A DNA stretch of 64,000 nt from Rhizobium sullae (GCF_900169785.1 NZ_FWER01000023.1:36316-100315), one strand, 5' to 3'; shown: positions 42,795 to 53,005, numbered from the stretch's first letter. Notes: generated by a model from the sequence alone, not told the origin. Program-made: numbers and translations.

Positions 42795-45700
42795 ATGTTC
42801 AAGAAGGTCCTCATCGCCAACAGGGGCGAAATCGCCGTCCGGGTCATCCGGACATTGAAGACAATGGGCATCGCCTCCGTCGCCGTCTATTCCGACGCCG
42901 ACCGGTTTACCATGGCAACACGGCTCGCGGACGAAGCGGCGCGCCTGGGTCCGGCAGCGGCCACGGAAAGCTATCTGAACGTCGACGCCGTCATCGCCGC
43001 CTGTAAGGCAACGGGCGCAGAGGCCGTGCATCCGGGCTATGGCTTCCTCTCCGAAAATATCGACTTTGCCGAGCGGCTCGCCGCCGAGGGCATCGTGTTC
43101 ATCGGCCCGCGCCCGGAGCATCTTTCGGCTTTTGGCTTGAAACACACGGCACGCGAACTTGCACAGCGAAGCGGCGTGCCGCTTCTGCCGGGCAGCGGTC
43201 TGCTGGAAAGTTTGGAGATCGCGTTGACGACGGCCGAAACGATCGGCTATCCGGTCATGCTGAAATCGACTGCGGGCGGCGGCGGCATCGGCATGCAGCT
43301 TTGCGCCGATCCGGCTTCACTCAAGACCTCCTTCGAAAGCGTACAGCGCACGGCGCGCGCCAGCTTCGGCGATGCCCGGGTATATCTCGAGCGTTTCGTC
43401 GCCGACGCCCGCCATGTCGAAGTGCAGATCTTCGGCGACGGCAAGGGTAAGGTCGTGGCGCTCGGCGAACGGGATTGCTCGCTGCAGCGGCGCAACCAGA
43501 AGGTCGTTGAAGAAACTCCGGCACCGGGCCTTTCGCCTGCGACACGCGCGCGGCTGCACAAGTCGGCAGTCGATCTGGGAAGCTCGGTGTCCTATGCATC
43601 GGCCGGCACGGTCGAATTCATCTATGATCCGGCGCGAGGGGAATTCTACTTCCTCGAGGTCAATACGCGGCTACAGGTGGAGCACCCGGTAACCGAGGCC
43701 GTTTTCGGCATCGACCTCGTTGAATGGATGATCCGGCAGGCCGCGGGCGAGGATGTGCTTTCGGGTGCCGAAGCTCTGGCACCGAAAGGGGCGTCGATCG
43801 AAGTGCGCGTCTATGCCGAGATGCCGCACGCCGACTTCCGCCCGAGTGCCGGCTTGCTGACGGAGGTCGTGTTTCCCGCAAACCCTCGCATCGACGGCTG
43901 GATCGAAACCGGCACGGAGGTGACGCCGTTCTACGATCCGATGCTTGCGAAAATCATCGTCGCGGCCGACGACCGCCCGGCGGCGATCGCAAAACTTCAG
44001 GCAGCGCTTGCCGCGACGTCGATCACCGGGATCGAGACGAATCTCGACTACCTTCGCGCAATCGCCGCTTCCGATCTTCTCGCAAGCGGCAACGTCGCGA
44101 CGACGGCTCTGCCCGACTTTGCCTTCGTGCCGGATGTCATCGAGGTTCTGTCCCCGGGCGCCCAGTCCAGTCTCCAGGAACTGCCCGGCCGCCTTGGCCT
44201 CTGGCATGTCGGCGTGCCGCCGAGCGGCCCGATGGACGAGCGATCCTTCCGCCATGCCAACCGTCTCGTCGGCAACGATGACACGACGGCTGCCTTGGAG
44301 CTGACCGTGTCCGGCCCGACACTGCGCTTTTACACCGATGTGGTGATTGCACTCGGCGGAGCGCACATGCCGATGACCTGTGATGGCCTTCGTCTACCGC
44401 ACGGCACGGGGGTGACCATTCGCGCCGGACAAGTGCTCTCCATCGGCGCCATCGACGGTCCCGGCCAGCGCGCCTATCTTGCGGTCGCGGGTGGCTTCGC
44501 TGCGGCGGTCGTACTCGGCTCGCGGGCTACCTTCGATCTCGGCCAGTTCGGCGGCAACACGACCGGCACGCTGAAGACCGGTCATGTGCTGCACCTTGCG
44601 CGGCAGACACCCGTCAAACCACCGCAGGCTGCCAACGAGCCCGCCGACCTCACACGCGAATGGGACGTCGCCGTCCTCTACGGCCCTCATGGCGCACCGG
44701 ATTTCTTTCGGCAGGACGATATCGACACCCTGTTTTCCACCGCCTACGAGGTGCATTTCAACAGCGCCCGCACTGGCGTCCGCCTCATCGGACCGGCACC
44801 AGAATGGGCACGCAGCGATGGCGGCGAGGCTGGGCTTCACCCCTCCAATCTGCACGACAACGCCTATGCTGTCGGCGCGATCGATTTCACAGGCGATATG
44901 CCGATCATTCTCGGTCCGGACGGCCCGAGCCTCGGCGGATTCGTCTGCCCGGCGGTGATTGCACGTGACGAGCAGTGGAAGATGGGTCAGTTCAAACCCG
45001 GTGATCGCATCCGCTTTCATGCGCTCGCTCGCCCGGACGATCCCGTCGCGGGCCCCGTTGTCCATCGGGTTTCGGATGTTGGCTCGGCGATCGTCGGAGC
45101 GCGGGAAGAAGGCCCTGTCTGCGTGGTCTACCGCCGCCAGGGTGACGACAACCTGCTCGTCGAATATGGCCCGATGGCACTCGATATCGCGCTCAGGCTA
45201 CGCGTGCACCTGCTGATGAAAGCCGTTGTGGAAGCGCGCCTTCCCGGCCTGATTGATCTCACCCCCGGCATCCGCTCGCTGCAGATCCACTACGACGGGA
45301 CAATGCTGACGCGAAAGCGTCTGCTTGGACTGTTATACGAGATCGAGGCGACACTGCCGCCGGCGCAGGACGTGACGGTGCCGAGCCGCATCGTCCATCT
45401 GCCGCTGTCATGGAACGATCCGGATACCGAGCTTGCCATGCGCAAGTATCAGGAACTGGTGCGCCCGAACGCGCCTTGGTGCCCGTCGAACATCGAGTTC
45501 ATTCGCCGCATCAACGGATTGCCGGACGAACAAGCGGTCAAGGACATCGTCTTTGATGCCAGCTATCTGGTGCTGGGTCTTGGCGACGTCTATCTCGGCG
45601 CGCCGGTGGCAACACCAATCGATCCGCGCCACCGCCTTGTCACCACCAAGTACAACCCGGCCCGCACCTGGACCCCGGAAAATGCCGTAGGCATCGGCGG

Positions 45701-46331
45701 CGCCTATATGTGTATCTACGGCATGGAAGGCCCAGGCGGCTATCAGCTGTTCGGCCGCACCATCCAAGTCTGGAACACCTGGCGGCAGACGCCAGAATTC
45801 GCCAAGGGCAAGCCCTGGCTGCTCAACTTCTTCGACCAGATCCGCTTCTTCCCGGTCAGCCATGAGGAACTGACAGAGGCCCGCGCCATCTTTCCACATG
45901 GCGGTTATCCGGTGCGGATCGAGGAGACGGAATTCTCCTACGGAGCCTATGAGGAAGAACTGCACTCAAACGCTCAATCGATCGGCCGCTTCAAGGCGAC
46001 GCAGCAGGCGGCTTTCGACGCCGAGCGGCAAAGCTGGATAGACGCTGGCCTCGACAGTTTCGTCAGCGACGAAGGCACGGGAGAAGGCCTTGACGGCGAT
46101 ATTCCGGCTGACTGCTTCGGCGTTGCCAGCAGCGTTCCGGGCAATATCTGGAAACTGCTGGTCGAACCGGGTGCTTCCGTCACCGCCGGCGATACGGTTG
46201 CCATCATCGAATCCATGAAAATGGAAATCAACGTCACTGCCCACGCGAACGGACGCGTCCGCGATCTGCGCGCCGGACCCGGGCGCAATGTTAAAGCCGG
46301 TGATATCATCGTCGTTCTGGAGAACTGCTGA
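42795..46331 (+). CDS. Biotin-dependent guanidine carboxylase (urea carboxylase family)
   Basis: A 1178-residue single-chain carboxylase. Residues 1-450 are biotin carboxylase (KVLIANRGEIAVRVIRTLKT, ATP-grasp loop KSTAGGGGIGM, FLEVNTRLQVEHPVTE). Residues about 465-1010 are the carboxyltransferase made of KipA- and KipI-like halves (GVPPSGPMDERSFR; LHYDGT-like QIHYDGTMLTRKRL). The biotinyl domain ends the protein with biotin Lys1142 in ESMKMEI. The family splits into urea and guanidine carboxylases. The guanidine-I riboswitch and the DUF1989 pair point to guanidine; the acceptor-site residue in the carboxyltransferase domain would settle it. The enzyme makes carboxyguanidine from guanidine, bicarbonate and ATP. 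Confidence 0.9.
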   Translation: MFKKVLIANRGEIAVRVIRTLKTMGIASVAVYSDADRFTMATRLADEAARLGPAAATESYLNVDAVIAACKATGAEAVHPGYGFLSENIDFAERLAAEGIVFIGPRPEHLSAFGLKHTARELAQRSGVPLLPGSGLLESLEIALTTAETIGYPVMLKSTAGGGGIGMQLCADPASLKTSFESVQRTARASFGDARVYLERFVADARHVEVQIFGDGKGKVVALGERDCSLQRRNQKVVEETPAPGLSPATRARLHKSAVDLGSSVSYASAGTVEFIYDPARGEFYFLEVNTRLQVEHPVTEAVFGIDLVEWMIRQAAGEDVLSGAEALAPKGASIEVRVYAEMPHADFRPSAGLLTEVVFPANPRIDGWIETGTEVTPFYDPMLAKIIVAADDRPAAIAKLQAALAATSITGIETNLDYLRAIAASDLLASGNVATTALPDFAFVPDVIEVLSPGAQSSLQELPGRLGLWHVGVPPSGPMDERSFRHANRLVGNDDTTAALELTVSGPTLRFYTDVVIALGGAHMPMTCDGLRLPHGTGVTIRAGQVLSIGAIDGPGQRAYLAVAGGFAAAVVLGSRATFDLGQFGGNTTGTLKTGHVLHLARQTPVKPPQAANEPADLTREWDVAVLYGPHGAPDFFRQDDIDTLFSTAYEVHFNSARTGVRLIGPAPEWARSDGGEAGLHPSNLHDNAYAVGAIDFTGDMPIILGPDGPSLGGFVCPAVIARDEQWKMGQFKPGDRIRFHALARPDDPVAGPVVHRVSDVGSAIVGAREEGPVCVVYRRQGDDNLLVEYGPMALDIALRLRVHLLMKAVVEARLPGLIDLTPGIRSLQIHYDGTMLTRKRLLGLLYEIEATLPPAQDVTVPSRIVHLPLSWNDPDTELAMRKYQELVRPNAPWCPSNIEFIRRINGLPDEQAVKDIVFDASYLVLGLGDVYLGAPVATPIDPRHRLVTTKYNPARTWTPENAVGIGGAYMCIYGMEGPGGYQLFGRTIQVWNTWRQTPEFAKGKPWLLNFFDQIRFFPVSHEELTEARAIFPHGGYPVRIEETEFSYGAYEEELHSNAQSIGRFKATQQAAFDAERQSWIDAGLDSFVSDEGTGEGLDGDIPADCFGVASSVPGNIWKLLVEPGASVTAGDTVAIIESMKMEINVTAHANGRVRDLRAGPGRNVKAGDIIVVLENC

Positions 46332-46332
46332 C

Positions 46333-48138
46333 ATGCTGCCGACAATTCTCGACCTCTCAACCGTTCGTGCTGCCTATCAATCCGGCCTGACGCCGCTCGA
46401 TCTCGTTGAAGAGGTGATCAAGCGGCGCGCCGCCTCCAGGGATCCGGCGATCTTCATCACCGCCACGCCGGAGGAGGATTTGCGCTCTGCTGCCCGCGAC
46501 CTGATGGCGCGCGCGCCCGAGCCAAACAGCTTGGCCCTCTGGGGTATCCCCTTCGCAGTAAAGGACAATATCGACGCCGCTGGCCTGCCAACCACAGCCG
46601 CCTGCCCGGCCTTTGCCTATGAGCCGGCTGCGGATTCAACCGTGGTCCAGCGCCTCAAGGCGGCAGGCGCTATAGTCATCGGCAAGACCAACCTCGACCA
46701 GTTCGCGACCGGGCTCAATGGCACGCGCTCTCCCCATGGCGCACCGCGCTCCGTCTTCGATCCGGCTTATGTGTCGGGCGGTTCGAGCTCAGGTTCGGCG
46801 GTCGCGGTCGCCTCCGGCCTTGCGACCTTCGCGCTGGGCACGGACACGGCCGGGTCCGGTCGCGTACCCGCCGCCTTCAACAATCTTGTCGGCATCAAGC
46901 CGACCCCTGGGCTTGTGCCGAACGTCGGCGTCGTTCCAGCCTGCCGCAGCGTGGACGTGGTCACCGTGTTTGCCGCCACGGTTGGCGATGGTGTTGCGAT
47001 CCGCAAAGTGATGGAAGGCTACGACGCAACCGATCCCTTCTCGCGTCACGCCGTGCCCGCAGCCCTCCCCGCCACCGGCTTGCGGATTGGGGTGTTGGAG
47101 AGCACCGAGCGAGAATTCTTCGGAAACGGGGATATCGAGGCGCTTTATGGTACGGCGATCGAGTGCGCGAAATCACTTGGCGCGACCATTGTGCCCTTCG
47201 ATTATGCGCCGTTCCGGCAGGCGGCGGAACTTCTTTACAATGGCCCGTGGGTCGCCGAACGACTGGCAGCGGTCAAGGACTTCCTGACCAGCAACGCGGA
47301 TGATTTCGACCCGACGGTTCGCACCATCATCGAAGGCGCGAAGGCCTATGATGCCGTCGCTGCCTTCGAGGGTAAATACAAACTCGAAGCGCTGCGGCAA
47401 AAGACGAAGGCCGAGTGGACGAAGGTGGACATCCTGTTGCTGCCGACCGCGCCCACAACTTACACGGTCGAGGAGATGCTGGCCGATCCGATCGTGAAGA
47501 ATGGCCATTTCGGGCGCTACACGAATTTCGTCAATCTCTACGACTATGCCGCAATCGCCATTCCGGCGGGCTTCGGGCACAATGGTCTGCCTGGCGGCGT
47601 GACGCTGATCGGCCCGACATTCACGGATGATGCACTCGCCCCGTTTGCCGACGCCATGCACCGGGCGCTTGGGGCCGGCATGGGCAAGGACAAGAAGGCA
47701 TCGCTCCCAGAAGAAAGCCGGGTTGCACCGCTTGACGACGGCTTTGTTCCGATCGCTGTCGTCGGCGCCCATTTGACCGGCATGCCACTCAACCACGAAC
47801 TCACCGGACCGGGTGGATATCGCCTGAAAACCTGCCGCACAGCCGGTGACTACCGGCTCTTCGTGCTGCCGAACACTGTACCGCCAAAACCCGGCCTCAT
47901 CCGCGAACCCGGTTTCGCCGGCAACGGGCTCGAGGTCGAAGTCTGGGCGCTCCCACCCGCAGCCTTCGGCAACTTCGTCCAGAAAATTCCGGGGCCGCTC
48001 GGCATTGGAAAGGTAACCCTCGAAGATGGCAGCAGCATCTCAGGTTTTCTCTGTGAGGCTTATGCCGTCGCAGACGCCGAGGAAGTGACCGCGCTCGGCG
48101 GATGGCGGGCTTACGTCGGGACGCAAATGGCAAGCTAA
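46333..48138 (+). CDS. atzF: Allophanate hydrolase
   Basis: A 601-residue AtzF/DUR1-type hydrolase that turns allophanate into CO2 and ammonia, the last step of the pathway. The amidase domain (about 1-440) has the Ser-cisSer-Lys set: Lys77 in FAVKDNID, the GGSSSGS block at 149-155 and Ser175 in DTAGSGR. A C-terminal domain (about 465-600) with LPNTVPPKPGLIREPGF is also present, as in full-length enzymes. The ATG is one base after the carboxylase stop codon. No further pathway gene follows; the next 690 bp are decayed. Confidence 0.93.
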   Translation: MLPTILDLSTVRAAYQSGLTPLDLVEEVIKRRAASRDPAIFITATPEEDLRSAARDLMARAPEPNSLALWGIPFAVKDNIDAAGLPTTAACPAFAYEPAADSTVVQRLKAAGAIVIGKTNLDQFATGLNGTRSPHGAPRSVFDPAYVSGGSSSGSAVAVASGLATFALGTDTAGSGRVPAAFNNLVGIKPTPGLVPNVGVVPACRSVDVVTVFAATVGDGVAIRKVMEGYDATDPFSRHAVPAALPATGLRIGVLESTEREFFGNGDIEALYGTAIECAKSLGATIVPFDYAPFRQAAELLYNGPWVAERLAAVKDFLTSNADDFDPTVRTIIEGAKAYDAVAAFEGKYKLEALRQKTKAEWTKVDILLLPTAPTTYTVEEMLADPIVKNGHFGRYTNFVNLYDYAAIAIPAGFGHNGLPGGVTLIGPTFTDDALAPFADAMHRALGAGMGKDKKASLPEESRVAPLDDGFVPIAVVGAHLTGMPLNHELTGPGGYRLKTCRTAGDYRLFVLPNTVPPKPGLIREPGFAGNGLEVEVWALPPAAFGNFVQKIPGPLGIGKVTLEDGSSISGFLCEAYAVADAEEVTALGGWRAYVGTQMAS

Positions 48139-48828
48139 AACCAGAGGGATGACAATGGCGATTGCAAATATGACTATTCGTCTTCTCCGCGAAGGATTCA
48201 TTGCTCGAACCCAAGCCATCGGCCTGAAATAACGCCGAGGGCAGCGGGATTCGTACCTCCGGAAGCGGGGCTGTGCTAGATTTGGTCGTGGAATCGAACC
48301 GACGCGGCTCAGACTAGCAGCCTCCAACAACGATTGACATGTTCTGCTGACATCTCGTCACCATCGACATATCAGTGTCGACAGATCTGCGGAACGCGGA
48401 CGTGTCATTCGAGCCTAGAGGGCCCCCATAGCGACCTCCCTCCCCTCCCAAGGCGGCGAAGGCTGAGGCGGCGATCGCCCTTTTCGATGGCTCCGGAACC
48501 GTCGAGGTCCATCACGAGCACGCCGTCCTTGGGGCTGGCTGGGCGGCCAAACAACCCGGCTCGATCGGTTGAAGCAGTTCGCTATAGCACCGTTGCACGG
48601 GTCCGCAACGGCCACGCGGTTTGCCAGCCAGTTGTCGCTGGAGAAAAGGGACGCCACGCTCCGACCCGGCCTATCTCGAGGCCTGGTGTTCGGTCGCCAC
48701 CGAATCTCCGCTGCCCTGGCGGCGCCACGTTATTCTCGACAACCACGCGACCCATAGCCGTAATTTATCTAGACGATCTCAGATCAGCTCTGTTTTCGAG
48801 AGGCTTCACAGCTCTCGTTGGAAAGCCT
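48139..48828. other. Decayed stretch after atzF, with a possible transposase trace
   Basis: No intact gene is seen. A 25-codon frame with a ribosome site starts at 48157 (MAIANMTIRLLREGFIARTQ) but ends at once. On the plus strand around 48690-48750 the peptide PWRRHVILDNHATHSRN resembles the DDE-transposase segment of IS630-type elements (VILDNxxTH), without start, end or inverted repeats. It may be a relic of an insertion. Everything else is short, unrelated frames. Confidence 0.4.
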
Positions 48829-50376
48829 TCACGTCGAGACGGCATCAAAAGGCACATGGGCCGGGGCATCGAGCTCGGCGCCCGCGATTACGACTGCCCT
48901 CCGGCGGCGTTCTTGTGTGCGATCACGCCTCTCTTGGTGGTTCTCGAATATTGTGTCGGCAATTTGGGCTGCACGCAGCCTAAGTACGCTGTAGCCGTTC
49001 AAGATTTGAAACGCTCCACTCGTCGTGGTGCCCACTGCATAGAGGCACGGCTGTGGGCGGCCGCCGGCATCCAAGAGCCGACTCGTGGTACGTTCAACAT
49101 CGAGACCTCCGAACGGATGGGCACGTGACTGTCCAGACTGCAGCAGACTATTGAGGAGCGATGCGGCTCTGGGATCGAGCGCATTCCCATTGGAAGCCGC
49201 GGAAAACACCCTGTCGAAAGTGAGCGGTGGATGGCCTGCGGTCATGGCGACGAACTGTCCATGTGCATGCTTGGCCACTGACTTCACTTCACGAATAACG
49301 TCTAGTTGGCCCGTGTCGGCGAGGTCGAGGAGGTCCGCCGCGCGGTGTCTCGGCATTGGGCAGCAGAGACTATTGCAAACATGATGAAACCTAGCCGCGT
49401 GTGCTTTCTCTGATGACTCAAGGAAGTACCACGCGTCCTGGAGAGCTAAGAGCATTTTGATCGTAATCGAATACGCAGCCCGGCCGTCTTCAATGTGCAT
49501 CAACTGACGCCGCAGCCGATCAATGCCGTAGTCTCTTGGAAATACTTCATCTAGGATAGGTTGCGGGGACGTCCCGGCGCTGTCAAGTTCCTTGCGGTGG
49601 AGGTGCACGAGATCCTCCAAGGAGATGCCGCCCTTTGCCGCGGCGATTTTCTCGACGGCCTTTACTGTGAAATATTTCAGCTCGTATTTGAGTGCCGGGG
49701 GCCGAACCGCGGGCAGCAGACCATGTCTGGACAGAAGGGTAATTCGGCCGCGATGGTTGTTCGCCTTCAATGCCATAGTCAAATCGATTGCGGTCAGCCC
49801 AGAGCCGATAATTCCTATGTTTTCGTCAGGATCCACGCCGCGCAGAGCATCGGCAAGGGGATAGACCTTGGCGGAGAAGTTCTCCTTGCCCTCCAGCCCG
49901 TAGGGGTCGAAGTTCGCTGAACGGCCCACGGACAAGATTGCGTAATCGAATGCGTCGCTTCCTTTCTGGGTGGACACCCGGACGCGACCGTCGATGACGG
50001 TCAGTTCCGTCACCCACTCGCGGATGAACGCGAAGGCTTCCAGTTTCACAACTGCTTGCTGTGCAGAGTCCTTGAAGTACTGCCCAATCACCGAACGCGG
50101 CGCGAAATTGTCACCTGTGAACTCTGCGTAGCCGCTCGCCTTCAATCAGATATCCGCATGCTCGGGCTGCCAGTGCCGCACTGACATATCGCGCGCATAC
50201 GTATTCGCCAGTGCCTCTGGCCTATCGGCGGCAAAGCTGGTGCCACACCACGGGTGCGGCGATCGATCGAAGACGGTCACGTCCAGCGACACCGGGCCGA
50301 TGGTCTCACGCGCGTGGATCAAGCTATCGAGCAGGGAAACGGCCGTCGGTCCGCCTCCTATAATGGCAATCCTCAT
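48829..50376 (-). pseudogene. FAD/NAD(P)-binding protein gene split by an in-frame TGA
   Basis: The first 76 codons (from 50376) begin MRIAIIGGGPTAVSLLDSLI, a dinucleotide-binding fold, and continue TYARDMSVRHWQPEHADI before a TGA at 50146-50148. The same frame then runs 438 codons without a stop: LKASGYAEFTGDNFAPRSVI, a second Rossmann motif IGIIGSGLTAIDLTMAL and TTSGAFQILNGYSVLR at the end. Together they make one FAD-NAD(P)-binding protein of the COG4529 type, about 515 residues, with a TGA where Trp or Arg would be expected. The gene overlaps the end of the small gene upstream by 4 bases. It may be a nonsense mutation or a sequencing error. Confidence 0.75.
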
Positions 50377-50729
50377 CGCGCGAAGCCTCCCTCGGTGTGG
50401 CGTCTACCTAGCAGGGGTCCGGTGTTTGCTTCCGTTGCTTTGGAAAGCAAAGGACTGGTGGGCTTCGCATGATCAAGGCAACCGGCGTTCCCCAAAAAGA
50501 GCGCCACTGAGTTCGAGAACGCCTTCACCGTACTGGTGCGCGGAGCCGATGCGCAGGTATGAAAGCCTGAACCAATGCCGCCAACGAGACTGGTTTGCGC
50601 ACCCATTGGATCGACTTCTATCGGTTGGCGATTGCATTCTCGTGCATAGCCGATGATGTCATGCGTTATTACTGGCGGCCGGAACTGGCGCACTGTCGGC
50701 GACGGCGTGAACGTGTCGAGATTGTCCAT
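50373..50729 (-). CDS. Small unrecognised protein coupled to the FAD-protein gene
   Basis: A 118-residue frame starting MDNLDTFTPSPTVRQFRPPV after a strong GAGGAGG ribosome site, and ending in an ATGA overlap with the FAD-protein start. The middle (GAQTSLVGGIGSGFHTCASA) is Gly/Ser-rich. I recognise no family. Overlap and ribosome site argue for a real gene; its partner is an FAD-dependent enzyme, so it could be a substrate, subunit or peptide precursor, but nothing in the sequence shows which. Confidence 0.5.
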   Translation of the reverse strand: MDNLDTFTPSPTVRQFRPPVITHDIIGYARECNRQPIEVDPMGAQTSLVGGIGSGFHTCASAPRTSTVKAFSNSVALFLGNAGCLDHAKPTSPLLSKATEANTGPLLGRRHTEGGFAR

Positions 50730-51030
50730 TGATGCCTCCTCGGCTTTGCAGTTTCGGTGGCCAAGTGCCCAGGTTACCGTTCGCCTCCGCCTCGTTAACG
50801 GGTGGCTTTTTTTGAATGCAGAGAGCGCTCGAGCACCGGATCGTTGCACCGCCTCAGGGGGTCACAAATGGTGGTTCGCGGTATTTCAGGATATTGCTTC
50901 GGGTGTCAGAAAATTGCGGCAAAGCTCATTCGTCGCAAAGATTTCATCGATTCAAGTCTGTTTTTATGGGGGTTTTGTTATTTAGAATCAACTAATTCAG
51001 CGTTTGCGACCTCGCGCCACGCTGACACCC
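50730..51030. other. Promoter-type intergenic stretch
   Basis: About 300 bp between the AraC gene and the small gene at 50729, both on the minus strand. The part near 50960-51000 is AT-rich (TTTTTATGGGGGTTTTGTTAT). No gene and no convincing promoter motif was found. Confidence 0.4.
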
Positions 51031-51903
51031 TCATTTCTTTGCGCGGAGCTCTGCCGGCGTCACCTGCCGGTATTTGCGCATCGATGCGGTCAGGTGGCTC
51101 TGGCTCGAGAAGCCGGCAAGATAGGCGATTTCAGCAATGGTCTCCTTTCCCTCGACCAACAGCCTCTCGGCAAAGGACAGTCGCAAGAAGAGAACATACT
51201 GATGCGGTGGTTGCCCAAATCTCTTTGTGAACGCGCGAATGAAATAGTAGGGAGACAGATCGGCTATCGCCGCAAGCTCTGCCACAGCTATTTTCCGAGT
51301 GAAATTTTCATGCACGAATTCGTGGATTCTTCGAGCACCCGAGGCAGATAGGCCGCCTTTCAGGTTCATGGTGTGCTTGCGCAGTGCTGAGTAGTTTCTC
51401 AGGAGATGGATGCCAAAGAGCGTCAGCAGCGAGTCCACATAGAGTGCGCTTGGCGGACCCTGCTGCATCAGTTCCATCTTCAGCAGTTCGGCTATCCGCA
51501 AGGCTTTCAAGTCGACCGTTCCGAACGCCGGCGGCTGAAGTTCGACCTCGGCGAGGTCAAATTCACCGGTGGCTAGCTCGAGGAGACTTTGCGGCTTCAG
51601 AGCAAAAATGAGGGTTTCTTTAATGCTTGCCCATTCCGCCCAGCCATCGACTTGCGCCGGTCGAATGGTAATCGCCCCGACCACAGCATTGTACTCGTGC
51701 ATCCTGTCGCTCCCCAAGCAGGCTCGTATTCTCGATGCAGGCGCAAGCGTCACCGCGGCATAATGGTCCGCTGCAGCAATGACCTGTGATCCCGGAGGGC
51801 GCACCGAGTAAATTGCGCCGCCTCTGCTCGTGGCTAGACGCGGTCCGGCCGATTCCGGAATGATATTGAGAATTTCGGGGCGCACATTTGGCACACGAAG
51901 CAC
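51031..51903 (-). CDS. AraC-family transcriptional regulator
   Basis: A 290-residue AraC-type regulator. The C-terminal DNA-binding domain has both helix-turn-helix units: KIAVAELAAIADLSPYYFIR with AFTKRFGQPPHQYV, and ETIAEIAYLAGFSSQSHLTA with SMRKYRQVTPAELR. The N-terminal 180 residues form the effector part. The only in-frame start near the 5' end is GTG at 51903, which follows a stop codon closely; a GTG at codon 4 is also possible. It lies upstream of the FAD-protein genes on the same strand and may control them. Confidence 0.88.
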   Translation of the reverse strand: MLRVPNVRPEILNIIPESAGPRLATSRGGAIYSVRPPGSQVIAAADHYAAVTLAPASRIRACLGSDRMHEYNAVVGAITIRPAQVDGWAEWASIKETLIFALKPQSLLELATGEFDLAEVELQPPAFGTVDLKALRIAELLKMELMQQGPPSALYVDSLLTLFGIHLLRNYSALRKHTMNLKGGLSASGARRIHEFVHENFTRKIAVAELAAIADLSPYYFIRAFTKRFGQPPHQYVLFLRLSFAERLLVEGKETIAEIAYLAGFSSQSHLTASMRKYRQVTPAELRAKK

Positions 51904-52123
51904 TTAGTGTTTGGACCAACTGCAGAAGCACTTACGTGATACTCTCGGAATGTGAGCTTCCATCTTCCATGCCTTTGCGTTCGCCGACACGGGCACGGTG
52001 GCGTTAAAGCCGAGCGCGCGCCGCATTTGGTTGGTTCGACCTTGCGCAGGACCGGGTCTTGTTCTTACCCGTTTTACGCCGCGCATCGAAATGCAGAAAT
52101 CGGAATGCAAGGCCCTGGGTCTC

Positions 52124-53005
52124 TCAAACTGCCAGGTCAGGATAGTTCGCCACGGCGTCCGCGATTTCGCGCGGCAGCGTGAACCAGACATCGTCGACAT
52201 GTTGGCTGATGTGCTCCAGCGCCCGCGTGAGTGCCTTCAACCGAAACGGCTGACCTGAGATGAAAGAGTGCACGACGATGCTCATGACGAGAGCGCGATC
52301 CTCGGATGCCGCTCGCAGCTCATCGAATTCATCAATGATCATATCGGCAAAGTCGCCGGCTGCGGTCTGCCGTCCAATCATGGTCGAACTATCGTTGATT
52401 TCGAGCGCGTAGGGAATCGACAGCAGCTTGCCGTGTTTCGTCGTGAGCCAGACGGGCTGGTCGTCGAGCCGCAGATCCAGGAGATACCTGAACCCTGCGC
52501 CATGCAGGTTGTCGAGCGTCGTGGCGCTATGAGCGAGCCACGGACTTGACCAACCAAGTGGCGGGTTGCCTTCCTGTTTGGAAATCTCGGCTGCTACCCT
52601 TTTGAGGTAGAGCTCTTCCTCGGCCGGGTTCATGGTCGCGAGAGTATCGGAGTTCGACGTTCCGTGGGCCACGAATTCGGCGTTAGCCTCTCGGGCAGCA
52701 TCCGTGATGGCCGAAGATGTCTGGTAGACATCGGTATTGAGGAGGATCGCTGGCCGAATCCCGAATTTTCCGAGGCGGTCGATCAGCCGGAATCCACCGA
52801 CGCGGTTGCCGTAGTCACGCCATGCGGTATTCGCCAGGTCGGGATGGGAAGTTCCGGTGATAAGGTTCTCGCTCAGACCCGTACCGAACGCATATTCCTC
52901 GATCCCCAATGCAACGTAGACCGCTAGCCGCTTGCCGTTCGGCCAACGTGTCCGAGGTCGCTTTGGTATCGCAGAATAAGAGTACCATTCCTGGCGCATG
53001 TTCAT
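52124..53005 (-). CDS. Polysaccharide-deacetylase-family hydrolase, allantoinase (PuuE)-like
   Basis: A 293-residue member of the carbohydrate esterase 4 / NodB fold family, nearer to the PuuE-type amide hydrolases: RWPNGKRLAVYVALGIEEYA, WRDYGNRVGGFRLIDRLGKF, AEFVAHGTSNSD, GWSSPWLAHSATTLDNLHGAGFRYLLD (given in parts), and HSFISGQPFRLKAL near the end. PuuE proteins open cyclic ureides such as allantoin. The second metal-binding Asp of the NodB motif is not obvious, which is normal for PuuE-like proteins. It overlaps the amidohydrolase gene by 4 bases (ATGA), so both act on the same compound. Confidence 0.8.
   Translation of the reverse strand: MNMRQEWYSYSAIPKRPRTRWPNGKRLAVYVALGIEEYAFGTGLSENLITGTSHPDLANTAWRDYGNRVGGFRLIDRLGKFGIRPAILLNTDVYQTSSAITDAAREANAEFVAHGTSNSDTLATMNPAEEELYLKRVAAEISKQEGNPPLGWSSPWLAHSATTLDNLHGAGFRYLLDLRLDDQPVWLTTKHGKLLSIPYALEINDSSTMIGRQTAAGDFADMIIDEFDELRAASEDRALVMSIVVHSFISGQPFRLKALTRALEHISQHVDDVWFTLPREIADAVANYPDLAV

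Noticed and set aside
48690..48750. An intact insertion sequence after atzF
   Set aside because: Only a short transposase-like peptide is seen; no full frame, inverted repeats or target duplication.
50146..50148. Selenocysteine at the in-frame TGA of the FAD-protein gene
   Set aside because: No selenoprotein family context and no redox motif at this place; a Trp or Arg codon change is simpler.
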